From JAEUKA01 sp035328405 (GTDB lineage Bacteria; Myxococcota_A; Polyangia; Palsa-1104; JAEUJZ01), in contig DAOLIT010000017.1 of assembly GCA_035328405.1 (NCBI GenBank), positions 16,008 through 80,007 on the forward strand: a stretch of 64,000 nt of DNA. Direction: 5' to 3'. The stretch's first letter is position 1, and every line of letters starts with the position of its first letter. Of the stretch, positions 43,117 through 51,282 are shown piece after piece. The notes below the pieces were generated by a model. It saw nothing but the letters and a program-made list of their open reading frames with translations. It was not told where the DNA came from and did not search any database. The position numbers were made by a program, and so were the translations under genes.

Positions 43117-45753
43117 ATGGCCAAAGCCAAGTCCTCGACACCAAACAAGGTTGCTTCCAAAACGAAAAGCTCGGACGAGAAGAAACCGTCGTCTCGCGCG
43201 AAGTCCAAAACTTCGGCGGGAAAATCGGCCAAATCTGGTAGCGAGAAAGCCGCTGCCGCCACAAAAGCCAAAAAAACGTCTTCCCCAGCTTCAAAAACCG
43301 GAAAGGCGTCCTCTGGAAAAAGCGCGGTTTCCAAAAAGAAGGTTGCAGTTGCCAAAAAAGGCGCGGCCAAGACCAGTGGAAACAACGTCGGCTCGATGCT
43401 GGTCGTGGTCGAGTCTCCGGCGAAGGCGAAGACGATCGAGAAGTACTTGGGTGGAAGCGCCAAGGTCATGGCCTCGGTGGGACACGTCAAAGATTTGCCC
43501 AAGTCGAAAATCGGCGTGGATGTGGAAAACGACTTCGCGCCCGAGTACGTCGTGATTCGCGGCAAGGGAAAGATCCTGTCGGACTTGTGCAAAGCGGCAA
43601 AGCACAGCGACGTTGTTTACCTTGCGCCTGACCCTGATCGAGAAGGGGAGGCGATCGCTTGGCATTTGGCTGACGAGATTCGTTCGGCGAATTCAAACAT
43701 CCGTCGGGTGCTTTTCAACGAAATCACCCAACGCGGCATTACCGAGGCCATCTCGAATCCCACGGATTTGGATCACAACAAATACGATGCGCAGCAAACC
43801 CGTCGAGTGCTCGATCGGTTGGTCGGCTATCAGATTTCACCGATTCTTTGGGCGAAGGTTCGTCGAGGTCTGTCTGCCGGGCGGGTTCAGTCGGTTGCCG
43901 TGCGGATCATCGTGGACCGGGAAGCCGAAATCGATGCGTTTCGGTCCGAAGAGTATTGGACGGTCCAAGCCGAGGTAGAAGGCAAGAATCCGCCGCGTTT
44001 CTGGCTTCGTCTGGCCAAGATCGATGACAAAAAGCCCGATCGGCTGGATGAGGCGACCGCGAAACAGATCGCGGCGGCGGTGCGGAAATCGTCGCTCAAG
44101 GTCGCCCAGGTCGAGCGGAAGGAACGACGAAAACTTCCAACCGCACCTTTCATTACGAGCAAACTTCAGCAAGAGGCGGCTCGGAAGCTGCGGTTTACCG
44201 CCAAGCGCACCATGGGCATTGCGCAGCGTCTCTATGAAGGTGTCGAGCTTGGTGCCGAAGGTCGCGTGGGTCTTATCACCTACATGCGTACAGATTCGAC
44301 GCGGATCAGTGCCGACGCGCTCGTTGATGTGCGCAACTACATCGGGCAACGGTTTGGCAAAGATGCTGTTCCCGACGAGCCGCTGACCTACAAATCCAAA
44401 AAAACCAACGTTCAAGATGCGCACGAGGCCATTCGGCCTACGAGCACCAAGTACGATCCCGAAACGGTCCGCAAACTGCTCCGAGAAGAAGCGACCAAAA
44501 ATCCAGAACGGGCGCGCGACATCGACGACCAGATCAAGCTGTATCAACTCATTTGGAACCGCTTTGTGGCGTCTCAAATGAAGCCAGCGGTGTTTGATCA
44601 GACGACGTTGGTGGTTGAGGTCAAAGATGGCTCGCGCAGTTATGAATTTCGCGCCAGCGGACAGGTGCTCCGGTCCCCCGGTTTCACGCTGATTTATACC
44701 GAGACCGAGGACGAAGACGCACCTGCTCAAGAGCCGGGCGCAGAGGGCGATCGGCTGCCAAACGTCCAGCAAGGAGAAGTGCTTTCGGCCCAGAATGTCA
44801 CCGCCGAGCAGCATTTCACTTCACCTCCACCTCGGTTTACAGAGGCGTCGCTGGTGAAGGAACTGGAAGAAAAAGGCATCGGTCGGCCTTCGACCTATGC
44901 GGCGATTCTCTCGACCATTCAGGATCGAGGCTACGTCGAGAAGAAAGAAGGGCGTTTCCATCCGACCGATCTGGGCAAGCGAGTGAACGAATTGTTGGTG
45001 CAATCGTTCCCGCGCATCTTGAATGTCGATTTTACGGCCCAGATGGAAAGCGATCTCGACGAGGTGGAGGAGGGCCACCTCGAGATGCTGAGGCTTTTGC
45101 AAACGTTCTATGAACCCTTCAAGACCGATGTCGAAAAAGCTCACGTCGAGATGAAGGACCTCAAGCGCGTCGAAATTCCGACGGAGCTTTCGTGCGAAAA
45201 ATGCGGTCAGCCCATGGTCATCAAATGGGGGCGCAACGGAGAATTTCTTGCGTGCAGTGGTTATCCCGAATGCAAAAACACCAAGGAATTCACGCGAAAA
45301 AAGGACGGGACGATCGAACTCGTTCCCGAGCCAACCACCGATGAGAAGTGTCCCAAGTGCGCGGCAGAACTGTTGTTTCGTCGCGGGCGGTTTGGCGAGT
45401 TTTGGGCCTGTTCGCGGTATCCCGAATGCAAGACGACACGGCCTGTCAGCTTGGGGATTGCGTGTCCCAAACCCGATTGCGGCGGCTTCCTGACCGAAAA
45501 GCGATCTCGTCGAGGATCGCCGTTTTTTGGCTGCTCAAACTACAGCGCGAAGGGTTGCGATTTTGTCTCGTGGGATCGTCCGATCAAAGAACCTTGTCCT
45601 GATTGCAACGCTCCGTTTCTTTTGAAAAAAGCTGGTCGCGCAGGAACCAAACTTCGCTGTGCTTCTTGCACCTATCAAAGCGAACAGGCAGACAACGATT
45701 TGCCGGATGCCGGTGGAGACGAAGCCTCCGGCGAAGAAGATGAGGCAGCCTAG
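43117..45753 (+). CDS. topA: DNA topoisomerase I
   Basis: 878 residues from the ATG at 43117 with AGGA just upstream; the open frame continues into dprA. The first 90 residues are Lys/Ser/Ala-rich and probably bind DNA. TOPRIM begins MLVVVESPAKAKTIEKYLGG with APDPDREGEAIAWHL. The catalytic tyrosine lies in LITYMRTDSTRIS. At the C-terminus there are four zinc-ribbon-like modules (CEKCGQP, CPKCAAE, CPKPDCGG, CPDCNAP; the last is weaker). The enzyme relaxes negative supercoils. It is probably co-transcribed with dprA. Confidence 0.96.
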   Translation: MAKAKSSTPNKVASKTKSSDEKKPSSRAKSKTSAGKSAKSGSEKAAAATKAKKTSSPASKTGKASSGKSAVSKKKVAVAKKGAAKTSGNNVGSMLVVVESPAKAKTIEKYLGGSAKVMASVGHVKDLPKSKIGVDVENDFAPEYVVIRGKGKILSDLCKAAKHSDVVYLAPDPDREGEAIAWHLADEIRSANSNIRRVLFNEITQRGITEAISNPTDLDHNKYDAQQTRRVLDRLVGYQISPILWAKVRRGLSAGRVQSVAVRIIVDREAEIDAFRSEEYWTVQAEVEGKNPPRFWLRLAKIDDKKPDRLDEATAKQIAAAVRKSSLKVAQVERKERRKLPTAPFITSKLQQEAARKLRFTAKRTMGIAQRLYEGVELGAEGRVGLITYMRTDSTRISADALVDVRNYIGQRFGKDAVPDEPLTYKSKKTNVQDAHEAIRPTSTKYDPETVRKLLREEATKNPERARDIDDQIKLYQLIWNRFVASQMKPAVFDQTTLVVEVKDGSRSYEFRASGQVLRSPGFTLIYTETEDEDAPAQEPGAEGDRLPNVQQGEVLSAQNVTAEQHFTSPPPRFTEASLVKELEEKGIGRPSTYAAILSTIQDRGYVEKKEGRFHPTDLGKRVNELLVQSFPRILNVDFTAQMESDLDEVEEGHLEMLRLLQTFYEPFKTDVEKAHVEMKDLKRVEIPTELSCEKCGQPMVIKWGRNGEFLACSGYPECKNTKEFTRKKDGTIELVPEPTTDEKCPKCAAELLFRRGRFGEFWACSRYPECKTTRPVSLGIACPKPDCGGFLTEKRSRRGSPFFGCSNYSAKGCDFVSWDRPIKEPCPDCNAPFLLKKAGRAGTKLRCASCTYQSEQADNDLPDAGGDEASGEEDEAA

Positions 45754-46174
45754 CGTCCTTGGTTTCGGCAAAGCCACTGCTGGCTGACGCACCCGGAAAA
45801 CTCGCCCAGAAAAACTCCGAAAAACCGAATGAACCCCTGAAAAGCACCCAACGGACCTACGAATCGGGGTGTCATCATTCAATTGAGCAGTCCCACTCAC
45901 TTGTCTCTTGCCTGCTTTGCGAAGGCGCAACGTCGGACGCAACAGCATCGACAGCACATCACACATCGCATTTTGAAAGACAGAATTGGGCAGGTCCTTT
46001 CCCATCGTCGAACCCTGCTTTCAATTGTGTTTTCCTGGACATCTCCTCACGGTTCTCCTAAAGCGCGTTCTGTTCACTTCAGCGGTTTGCAGACATGCTT
46101 TTTTGCGCCTCCTCTAGTGTCCGTCTGAGTTCCCCCTACATATCCCCCAATCTGACTCTGAAAGACCATTTCTC

Positions 46175-46191
46175 GTCGGAAAAACTCCGAC
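46175..46191 (+). promoter_or_regulatory. Hairpin upstream of the cluster promoter, possible operator
   Basis: GTCGGA and TCCGAC form a perfect 6-bp dyad around AAAAC, extended by the outer TCT and AGA with one mismatch on each side. There is no U-run. It lies 35 bases upstream of the candidate -35 box, so a regulator-binding dyad is as plausible as a weak topA terminator. Confidence 0.3.
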
Positions 46192-46226
46192 AAGAGGAAT
46201 TTGTTTCGGTGTAGAAAATGAAGGAT

Positions 46227-46255
46227 TGACAAAAATCCTGCCGATTTAGTAACGT
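46227..46255 (+). promoter_or_regulatory. Candidate promoter of the injection-system cluster
   Basis: TTGACA at 46227-46232 is a perfect -35 box. The -10 is less clear: TAGTAA after 15 bases or GTAACG after 17. The first cluster start follows about 70 bases later. Confidence 0.4.
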
Positions 46256-46325
46256 GGGCTGACCCTAGGGCTTGGCTTACACAAACAGAGCTAGCTAAGG
46301 GGGGGAAAAGGTAGTCGGACAGGCC

Positions 46326-46955
46326 ATGAATCCAGGCCAGTACCACATCATTAAGGAGACCTCTCAATCCATTGGGGAACTCCTCAAGCAGCAGTACAAG
46401 CTGATTGGGTACAAGCGCGTACACCTGGTTGTAGCGGCCCCCAAACAGGAAAACATCGACGGAAAAATGCCGGCGGTGTCTTTGTACTTGTACAACATCA
46501 CACTCGATGAAGAAGGTGTTGGGAACAACCGGAGTGGTCAGTACATCGATGTGGAATTTGGATCGGATGGTCAAGCGCGGGAGATCGCGAGAGACCTTCC
46601 GATGTGGCTCCGACTCGACTACTTGATCTCGTGTTGGGCGCAAACTCCCGAGGAAGAACAGCTTCTTCTGGGGGCCACGATCCGCGCATTTATGGAATAC
46701 CCGACGATTCGCGGCGAACAACTAAAAGGGGACTCTTTCGAGCCGGATGATTATGTCCCCCTGTTGCTCTCCCAAAAGCTCGATGAAACCGTTTTGTCGC
46801 GCTTCTGGTCGAGTCTGAACCAGCCGCTAAAACCTGCGGTGCAGTGCTGGACCACGATCCCGCTGTACCCGACGACATCGCGAACATTTACTCGCGTTCG
46901 GGAACGCGAAGTTCGTTTTTTCGACTTGGACAAACTGAACCGGCTTCGTCAATGA
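46326..46955 (+). CDS. eCIS cap/terminator-like protein (Pvc16 family, DUF4255)
   Basis: 209 residues. The N-terminal half matches the Pvc16/Afp16 N-terminal domain: ISLS-like ETSQSIGELLKQQY, then PAVSLYLYNITLDEEG and LDYLISCWAQTPEEEQLLLG. In the antifeeding prophage and PVC particles, Afp16/Pvc16 caps the distal end and sets tube and sheath length. The end reads REREVRFFDLDKLN. It is the first gene of the cluster, with the first sheath gene 133 bp downstream. Confidence 0.87.
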   Translation: MNPGQYHIIKETSQSIGELLKQQYKLIGYKRVHLVVAAPKQENIDGKMPAVSLYLYNITLDEEGVGNNRSGQYIDVEFGSDGQAREIARDLPMWLRLDYLISCWAQTPEEEQLLLGATIRAFMEYPTIRGEQLKGDSFEPDDYVPLLLSQKLDETVLSRFWSSLNQPLKPAVQCWTTIPLYPTTSRTFTRVREREVRFFDLDKLNRLRQ

Positions 46956-47088
46956 GGAATTGACGGAGCCATTGGACGCAACCATCGCCAGGCCGTACCG
47001 ATAACCTTCTGCGAAACCATTTGGACCAACGCGGAAGGCAACCCTGGGGATCATCTGACGGCAGGCAAATCAGCAAGGAGAGCGCAGC

Positions 47089-48315
47089 ATGGCCACTAGT
47101 TACCTTTCGCCGGGCGTATACGTTGAGGAAGTTGACCGCGGTTCAAAACCGATTGAAGCGGTCGGAACCAACACAGTTGGATTCCTGGGCGAATCCATGA
47201 TGGGTCCTGTGAATCAGTCGGTGCTTGTCACCAACTGGACCCAGTATGTGAAGACGTTTGGCGACTTCACCCAGTCCACATTCCTTTCGCATGCCGTATA
47301 CGGCTTCTTCAACAATGGCGGCTCTCGCTGCTACGTTGTGAACGTCGGTGCGCCTGCAAACCTCGACCTGAGCCCGGCGGACACCAAAGCCGCTGCGGAG
47401 AAGGCGGCAGCAGCCAAAGCCGACGGTTCGCCGTCTACCGGCACCAAGGTGGACAACGACGCCCGTTACATTGGCAAGGACAATGGGCCCGGCGCTCGCA
47501 CCGGTCTCAAGTGCTTTGAGGAAATTGACGAAATTTCGATCGTTTCCGCTCCTGGCGTGACCTCTGCGGCAGTTCAGGATGCCCTTTTGACCCACTGTGA
47601 AAACCGCAAGGATCGCTTCGCGATTCTCGACAGCCCCGAAGTGGTTCAAGGTGGCGTTGACAAGCTTCCGCGTCCTCGGGATAGCAAGTACGGCGCGTAC
47701 TACTTCCCGTGGATTCAGGTGTACGACCCCGAGCGCGGCAACGTCTACATTCCGCCTTCGGGCCACGTTGCGGGCGTCTACGCACGCACCGACAACGAGC
47801 GTGGTGTTCACAAGGCTCCGGCCAACGAGATCGTGCGTGGCGCACTCGGTCTGCGCTACCAAGTTTCGCGTGGCGAACAGGACATTTTGAATCCGCGCGG
47901 CATCAACTGCATTCGCTTGATGCAGGGCAACGGAATCCGTATCTGGGGCGCTCGCACGCTGTCTTCGGACCCGTCGTGGCGCTATATCAACGTCCGCCGT
48001 CTCTTCATCATGGTAGAGACCTCGATCGAGCGCGCCACGCAGTGGGTCGTGTTCGAGCCGAACGACTTCCGACTGTGGAAGCGTGTGACGCGGACCATCG
48101 CGAGTTTCCTCACCTTGGTGTGGCGCCAAGGCGCACTCATGGGCGAGACGCCAGAGAAGGCGTTCTTCGTCAAGTGCGACGAGGAAACCAACCCGCCAGA
48201 GGTCATCGACGTGGGTCAGCTCATCGTCGAAATCGGCCTCGCGCCAGTGAAGCCGGCTGAATTCGTCATCTTCCGAATCGGCCAGATGCCCGCTGGCGGC
48301 GGCGTCCAGGAGTAG
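47089..48315 (+). CDS. Contractile sheath protein 1 (eCIS)
   Basis: 408 residues. The sheath N-terminus SYLSPGVYVEEVDRGSKPIE and the C-terminal domain (GIRIWGARTLSSDPSWRYIN, then VRRLFIMVETSIE, and a closing EIGLAPVKPAEFVIFRI) match the phage-tail sheath/Afp2 family. A middle segment rich in Ala/Lys (about 100-130) is a linker or surface loop. ARTDNERGVHKAPANE, the conserved sheath core stretch, is present. Sheath hexamers wrap the tube and contract to drive it out. AAGGAGAG sits upstream of the ATG. GC content here is like the host genome. Confidence 0.93.
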   Translation: MATSYLSPGVYVEEVDRGSKPIEAVGTNTVGFLGESMMGPVNQSVLVTNWTQYVKTFGDFTQSTFLSHAVYGFFNNGGSRCYVVNVGAPANLDLSPADTKAAAEKAAAAKADGSPSTGTKVDNDARYIGKDNGPGARTGLKCFEEIDEISIVSAPGVTSAAVQDALLTHCENRKDRFAILDSPEVVQGGVDKLPRPRDSKYGAYYFPWIQVYDPERGNVYIPPSGHVAGVYARTDNERGVHKAPANEIVRGALGLRYQVSRGEQDILNPRGINCIRLMQGNGIRIWGARTLSSDPSWRYINVRRLFIMVETSIERATQWVVFEPNDFRLWKRVTRTIASFLTLVWRQGALMGETPEKAFFVKCDEETNPPEVIDVGQLIVEIGLAPVKPAEFVIFRIGQMPAGGGVQE

Positions 48316-48327
48316 TTCTGTAAAAGG

Positions 48328-48364
48328 CGGGGAGACCCTGGCTCGAGTGAACCAGGGCTCCCCG
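48328..48364 (+). promoter_or_regulatory. Strong hairpin between sheath 1 and the first tube gene
   Basis: CGGGGAG pairs with CTCCCCG and, after one bulged A, CCCTGG with CCAGGG, around a 10-base loop. There is no U-run. It ends 23 bases before the next ATG, whose GGGAGGAG ribosome site remains free. It is likely to act in RNA processing or stability, allowing different sheath and tube levels. Confidence 0.6.
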
Positions 48365-48386
48365 TCGTCAAATTGGGAGGAGTTCG

Positions 48387-49349
48387 ATGGCGATTACAAA
48401 GCAAGCTCAGGGACGTGCCTATGCTGGTGGCAAATACAACCTCGAGTTCGATCCGGGTCTGAACGCGGGCTGGATTCGTGACGCCGATGGTGGCCATGCT
48501 GTTGCCGACGTGGTGACGGAAAAAATGGGCGCGGACGTTCTTCAGCGCAAACACTTGGGCAACGTGAAGTACGAGGACATTTCGTTCAAATGCGGCACCG
48601 GTATGTCCAAGGACTTTTATGATTGGATTGATACGGCCATCAAGTTCACGAACAACACGGCGGGTCGCAAGGACGGCGCGGTTGTCCACTATGACTACGA
48701 TTACAATGAGCTGAGCCGGCTCACGTTCTTCCAGGGCCTCGTGACCGAGTTCGGCATGCCCGCGCTTGATGCGTCCTCGAAGGACCCCGCGCAAATGAGC
48801 ATCAAGTTCAAGCCGGAATGGACCCGCAAGACCTTCTCGGGCGGCGGCAAGAAGACGACCACCAACGTCAAGCCCGACGTGCAGAAGAAGTGGCTGCCCT
48901 CGAACTTCCGTCTGCGCTTCACCAACGATTCTTCGTTTGACACCGTGCTTGCCAAGGTCAACAAGATCGAGGCGCTCACGATCAAGCAGAAGGTTGTTGA
49001 GAATGCGATTGGCGAGCTTCGGGATTATCAGCAAGAGCCCGCCTCCATCGAGTTCCCGAACTTGGTGATCACGTTCGCGGAATCGCACGCAGACCCGTTC
49101 TACAACTGGCACGAGAAGTTCGTGATCAAGGGCATGAACGGCGACGATCAGGAAAAGACCGCGCTGCTCGAATACCTGACGCCCGATCTGGGCACGGTGC
49201 TCTTCACGCTGACCTTGGAGCACTGCGGTGTGTTCAAGCTGTCTGCGGACAAAGTCGAAGCCGGTGGCGAGTCCATCCGCCGCGTCAAGGCCGAAATGTA
49301 CTGCGAAGAGATCAAGTTCAACTACACGGGCGCTGCGGTTTGGAAGTAA
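48387..49349 (+). CDS. Tail-tube family protein with two tandem tube folds (1)
   Basis: 320 residues, about twice the size of an ordinary gp19/Hcp-like tube protein (about 145). The N-half (about 15-150) follows the TIGR02241 pattern: VLQRKHLGNVKYEDISFKCG, FYDWID, DGAVVHYDY and LTFFQGLVTEFGMPALDASS. The C-half (about 170-316) repeats the fold: KVNKIEALTIKQKVVENA, EFPNLVITF, FYNWHEKF, LEYLTPDLGTVLFTLTLEHC and EAGGESIRRVKAEMYCEEIK. Known tubes are stacks of single-domain hexamers; a two-domain subunit would build a pseudohexameric ring from three chains, as gp27/VgrG hubs do. It directly follows the sheath, where the main tube gene is expected. Confidence 0.82.
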   Translation: MAITKQAQGRAYAGGKYNLEFDPGLNAGWIRDADGGHAVADVVTEKMGADVLQRKHLGNVKYEDISFKCGTGMSKDFYDWIDTAIKFTNNTAGRKDGAVVHYDYDYNELSRLTFFQGLVTEFGMPALDASSKDPAQMSIKFKPEWTRKTFSGGGKKTTTNVKPDVQKKWLPSNFRLRFTNDSSFDTVLAKVNKIEALTIKQKVVENAIGELRDYQQEPASIEFPNLVITFAESHADPFYNWHEKFVIKGMNGDDQEKTALLEYLTPDLGTVLFTLTLEHCGVFKLSADKVEAGGESIRRVKAEMYCEEIKFNYTGAAVWK

Positions 49350-49423
49350 TCTCAGACGCAATATCTGCATCGTTTGTCCGATAATACGGAATGAACGGTG
49401 TAGAGCACCCGGTGTAAGGGTTT

Positions 49424-49459
49424 GAGACAGGCGGCTGGGGGAACTCAGTCGCCTGTCTC
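49424..49459 (+). promoter_or_regulatory. Strong hairpin between the two tandem-fold tube genes
   Basis: GAGACAGGCG and CGCCTGTCTC form a perfect 10-bp stem, with a possible inner CTG/CAG extension. No U-run follows. It lies 43 bases before the GTG start of the second tube gene. It is similar in placement to the hairpin after sheath 1. Confidence 0.6.
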
Positions 49460-49502
49460 GCTTCAGGGCAAAAGACTTCTTCTATTTGAACGAGGGATTC
49501 CA

Positions 49503-50435
49503 GTGAACGCCAATGCTCGCAGTTACATGAACAGTCGTTTCTTCCTGGAATTGGAACAACATCCATCCGGGTGGCTATTTTCTACTGACGGTGGTCATGT
49601 TCAAACAGAGTCCGTAAACGAACGGATGGCTGGTGGTTATCCAGTCCGAAAGCACGCCGGCAATGTTCATGTCGATGAAATCACGGTTGCGTGCGGGACC
49701 GGCATGACCAAACAGTTTTATGAGTGGATTCAGAAGAGTATGTCATATGAGCATGAGCGTCATGATGGCGCAATCATTCATGCCAATTACGATTTCAAAG
49801 AAATATCGAGACAGACCTTTCAGCGCGCGTTGATTACTGAAATTGGTCTTCCAGCATTGGACGCAACAAGCAAAGAACCGGCCAAGATGACGGTGAAGTT
49901 TTCACCAGAAATGTGTACATTAGAGTACAGCAAGGGATCAAAATCAGTCAATCCGGTTCCGATGGACCCGCCAAAGCAAAAACGCTGGACAACGGCGAAT
50001 TTTCGCGTGAGAATACACGGGCTTGATGATGCCTGTAAGCGCATCTCAAAGGTCGAAGCAATCAGCATCAAACAGCAAGTGGTTGAGAACACGATCGGAG
50101 AAAAATTGATCTTTGACAAAGAGCCCGCGCAGATCGATTTTCCGAACGTGATCCTGACCCTTCCAGAAAATGATGCGGAAAAGTGGTACAAGTGGCACAA
50201 GGAGTTTGTGGTTGAAGGAAAAAGCTTTTCGGCCAGCGAGAAGCAAGGCGGAATCGAATATCTGAGTTCCGATCTGTCAACAACACTCTTTTCACTCGAT
50301 TTTGAGAACTTGGGCATCATCAAATTCACGCCCGACAAAGCCGAGTCCGGCGGAGAGAAAATTCGCAATGTCAAGGTTGAGATGTATTGCGAAAAGATGA
50401 AGTTCGACTACAAGTCTGACGCAACCTACAAGTAA
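49503..50435 (+). CDS. Tail-tube family protein with two tandem tube folds (2)
   Basis: 310 residues from a GTG with GAGGG six bases upstream; the frame extends 27 codons further, but that stretch overlaps the hairpin and is not conserved. It is a clear paralogue of the preceding gene, with the same two-fold plan: PVRKHAGNVHVDEITVACG, FYEWIQ, IGLPALDATSKEPAKM, then KVEAISIKQQVVENTIGE, FPNVILTLPE, KWHKEFVVEG and AESGGEKIRNVKVEMYCEKM. Base composition is more AT-rich than in the first copy, so it is not a recent duplication. It may be a baseplate-proximal ring or an alternative tube. Confidence 0.82.
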   Translation: MNANARSYMNSRFFLELEQHPSGWLFSTDGGHVQTESVNERMAGGYPVRKHAGNVHVDEITVACGTGMTKQFYEWIQKSMSYEHERHDGAIIHANYDFKEISRQTFQRALITEIGLPALDATSKEPAKMTVKFSPEMCTLEYSKGSKSVNPVPMDPPKQKRWTTANFRVRIHGLDDACKRISKVEAISIKQQVVENTIGEKLIFDKEPAQIDFPNVILTLPENDAEKWYKWHKEFVVEGKSFSASEKQGGIEYLSSDLSTTLFSLDFENLGIIKFTPDKAESGGEKIRNVKVEMYCEKMKFDYKSDATYK

Positions 50436-50457
50436 GCACAGCACCGAGAGAGAAAGC

Positions 50458-50847
50458 ATGGCATTCAAGACCGAGTTTCCCTTCACCCTTCCCAAAGGAT
50501 ATATTGATAGTGAAGGCAAGCTGCATCGCAATGGCGTCATGCGGCTTGCAACTGCGAAGGATGAAATTGTCCCTTTGCAGGACTATCGAGTCCAGTCAAA
50601 TCGTGCATATCTGGTCATCGTGCTGCTGAGTCGAGTGATTTCAAAGCTCGGCGAACTGCCCGTTGTCGATACCGAGGTCATCGAGAATTTGTTTTCGACC
50701 GACCTCGCGTATCTGCAAGAGTTCTATCGTCGTATCAACGAAGAGGGTGCGCCTCGCGTTCATGCGAAATGCCCGTCATGCCAGCACGAATTTGACATTG
50801 ATTTGCTGGGAGGAGGGGATGGCCGCGTTGTCGGCCAGGGGGGATAA
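50458..50847 (+). CDS. Small eCIS protein, tail-assembly/baseplate-chaperone-like
   Basis: 129 residues. The stretch FKTEFPFTLPKGYIDSEGKL, then HRNGVMRLATAKDEIVPL, is highly characteristic of a small protein found in many eCIS loci next to tube genes and often annotated as tail assembly or T4 baseplate-like. A helical middle (LFSTDLAYLQEFYRRINE) and a C-terminal CPSCQHEFDIDL with one CxxC follow. Its exact role is not established; a chaperone or baseplate adaptor is the usual guess. The stop codon overlaps the start of the next small gene. Confidence 0.75.
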   Translation: MAFKTEFPFTLPKGYIDSEGKLHRNGVMRLATAKDEIVPLQDYRVQSNRAYLVIVLLSRVISKLGELPVVDTEVIENLFSTDLAYLQEFYRRINEEGAPRVHAKCPSCQHEFDIDLLGGGDGRVVGQGG

Positions 50848-51014
50848 CGAGCTACCCCCTGGAGCAGTTGTACAGGGAGGTAGCCTACATCGCCTATCAC
50901 TTTCACTGGCCAGTGGACCATATTCTTGATATGGAACACGACGAGCGGCACATTTGGTTACGCGAAATCGCGCGGATCAACCGAGAAATCAACGACGCAC
51001 GAAAACGTGGGTAG
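50844..51014 (+). CDS. 56-residue eCIS protein (DUF6760-like), apparent AUA start
   Basis: The frame reads SYPLEQLYREVAYIAYHFHW, then PVDHILDMEHDERHIWLREI and ARINREIN, matching a small protein usually found after the preceding gene in eCIS clusters, where relatives begin M-T-x-Y-P. Here the same position is I-T-S-Y-P with an ATA codon inside the upstream stop (ATAA overlap), preceded by a G-run. No ATG, GTG or TTG occurs in frame before the conserved part. A coupled AUA start is the simplest reading; a sequence error is the alternative. Function unknown. Confidence 0.62.
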   Translation: MTSYPLEQLYREVAYIAYHFHWPVDHILDMEHDERHIWLREIARINREINDARKRG

Positions 51015-51168
51015 CGACGCGATCCAAAAGCGATCGAGAGCTTCTTCTATAGCTGCATTTCATCGGAATTCTCTCTCGTTGAGATATCTTGTGAGAGAAC
51101 AACCACATGGCGGGTTCTTTCATACATATGCCATGTCCCAGATTCCAATTGCGCAGCGAGTTTCACTA

Positions 51169-51198
51169 TGGATATAGAGAAATCTGATCGCGTATAAT
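51169..51198 (+). promoter_or_regulatory. Candidate internal promoter before sheath 2
   Basis: A perfect TATAAT (51193-51198) with TGGATA 18 bases upstream (four of six -35 matches) lies 85 bases before the second sheath gene, in a 268-base gap that is AT-rich and otherwise has nothing recognisable. It suggests that the second half of the cluster can be transcribed separately. Confidence 0.45.
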
Positions 51199-51282
51199 GT
51201 CAGCGCTCTAATCTGTATTTCTTGCGTTGCCTCGGTAACATGCAGCGGTTCGAGGCAGCTTTGATAGCCAAAGGACAATCTC

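Larger units (their letters stand above)
45754..46325. other. Long intergenic region upstream of the injection-system cluster
   Basis: 572 bases with no convincing gene. It contains a short hairpin (GTCGGA/TCCGAC, 46175-46191) and a promoter-like TTGACA at 46227, both in the last 150 bases before the first cluster gene. The first 400 bases show no structure I recognise. The length suggests regulated expression of the cluster. Confidence 0.6.

Noticed and set aside
50819..50929. ATG-started frame over the tiny eCIS gene
   Set aside because: It runs out of phase with the conserved YPLEQLYREVAYIAYHFHW sequence and gives an unrelated short peptide.
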